Below are positions 63,649 to 64,000 of a DNA stretch of 64,000 bases, in pieces. The DNA comes from Spirodela intermedia. Its lineage: Eukaryota > Streptophyta > Magnoliopsida > Alismatales > Araceae. Where the stretch lies: assembly GCA_902729315.2 (NCBI GenBank), contig LR746265.1:1840892-1904891 (forward strand), read 5' to 3'. The position numbers were made by a program, and so were the translations under genes. How positions within the stretch are numbered: position 1 is the first letter of the stretch; every line of letters begins with the position of its first letter. Under the pieces are notes generated by a model that saw nothing but the letters and a program-made list of their open reading frames with translations, was not told the origin of the DNA and searched no databases.

Positions 63649-64000
63649 TCATCGCCGATGGATCTTGGCCGATAGCGCCTTCAGAACGTGCCACGTCGCG
63701 TCTCCGGGCTTCATCCGACGGTTGAAGAGGAGGGCCTCCCTGTTGGCGGGGTCCCACAGGTTGCGCTGGATGGCGGAGAGATTCGTGGCAGCCACGTGGC
63801 GCAGGATGGGCTCGAGTCTGGTCACCTCCCTCTCGGGCACGCGGAGGGAGATATGGTCCCATCGGACAGCATTGGAGAAGGGGAGCCGGATGCCGTCGGC
63901 GATGACGACGGGAACGCATCCGACAGCCACAGACTCCACTAGCCGTGGGCTCCACGGGGCCCATCCCCGGGGGCACAGGCAGAAGACCGACCGCGCCATC
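63649..64000 (-). CDS. Exostosin-family glycosyltransferase, FRA8/IRX7 type, copy B, 5' part off the window
   Basis: Only the last 116 codons, part of exon 3, are in view. They are almost the same as in copy A (RRMKPGD for RGMKPGD, WDHIS for WDDIS) and keep FCLCPRGWAPWSPRLVESV and GCVPVVIADGIRLPF with the same stop codon. The frame is open to the window edge, so an intact gene is likely but not shown. Confidence 0.88.
   Translation of the reverse strand, partial: MARSVFCLCPRGWAPWSPRLVESVAVGCVPVVIADGIRLPFSNAVRWDHISLRVPEREVTRLEPILRHVAATNLSAIQRNLWDPANREALLFNRRMKPGDATWHVLKALSAKIHRR

Overview
This window is nuclear DNA of a flowering plant. Every protein gene is built from many short exons with plant-like introns (canonical with one GC-AG candidate), several products carry plastid transit peptides, and the families present (XTH, KASIII, ATP-phosphoribosyltransferase with transit peptide, SEX4, FRA8/IRX7, RD19, ACR9/10, DCD) are plant families. 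The SEX4 proteins look closer to rice than to Arabidopsis SEX4 (for example NYVQV and RERLTGPD near the C-terminus), and GC-rich genes (cysteine protease, XTH, FRA8-like) sit beside GC-poor ones. A monocot, probably not a grass, is my best guess. This is inference from memory, not from a database search. No transfer RNA, ribosomal RNA, intact transposon or CRISPR array was seen.

Layout. A serine carboxypeptidase gene (minus, 3' end cut by the window edge, 4054 to <107) is followed by the histidine-biosynthesis gene HISN1 (minus, 10563-4773). An XTH gene (plus, 11984-13569) converges with a RING-WD40 ubiquitin ligase gene like RFWD3 (minus, 22821-13791). RFWD3 is divergent from a DCD-domain gene (plus, coding 26264-28984), which converges with plastid KASIII (minus, 34878-29380). 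Next is a three-exon candidate gene for a 59-residue protein (plus, 35770-38513), an RD19-like cysteine protease (minus, 40149-38738), a 2.9 kb intergenic region with a W-box cluster, and an ACR9/10-like ACT-domain gene (plus, 43083-46079).

The right-hand 18 kb is the most unusual part. It is a tandem array of a two-gene unit: a SEX4 phosphoglucan phosphatase (plus) convergent with a FRA8/IRX7-type xylan glycosyltransferase (minus). A decayed fragment of the glycosyltransferase (46176-47060) lies right behind ACR9/10. Then come SEX4 copy A (47220-52309), glycosyltransferase A (55238-53702), SEX4 copy B (57001-62276), and the 3' end of glycosyltransferase B (63649 to beyond 64000). Similarity between copies A and B is patchy: near-identical blocks alternate with clearly diverged ones, in introns as well as exons, which looks like gene conversion or unequal exchange. 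SEX4-A has lost the upstream sequence that supplies the TATA box of SEX4-B and now starts just after the pseudogene, so the two paralogues probably differ in expression.

Exon boundaries were placed by hand. They were accepted where splice consensus, reading phase and remembered family sequence agreed; total lengths came out in frame for all complete genes. Single-base errors in coordinates are possible.
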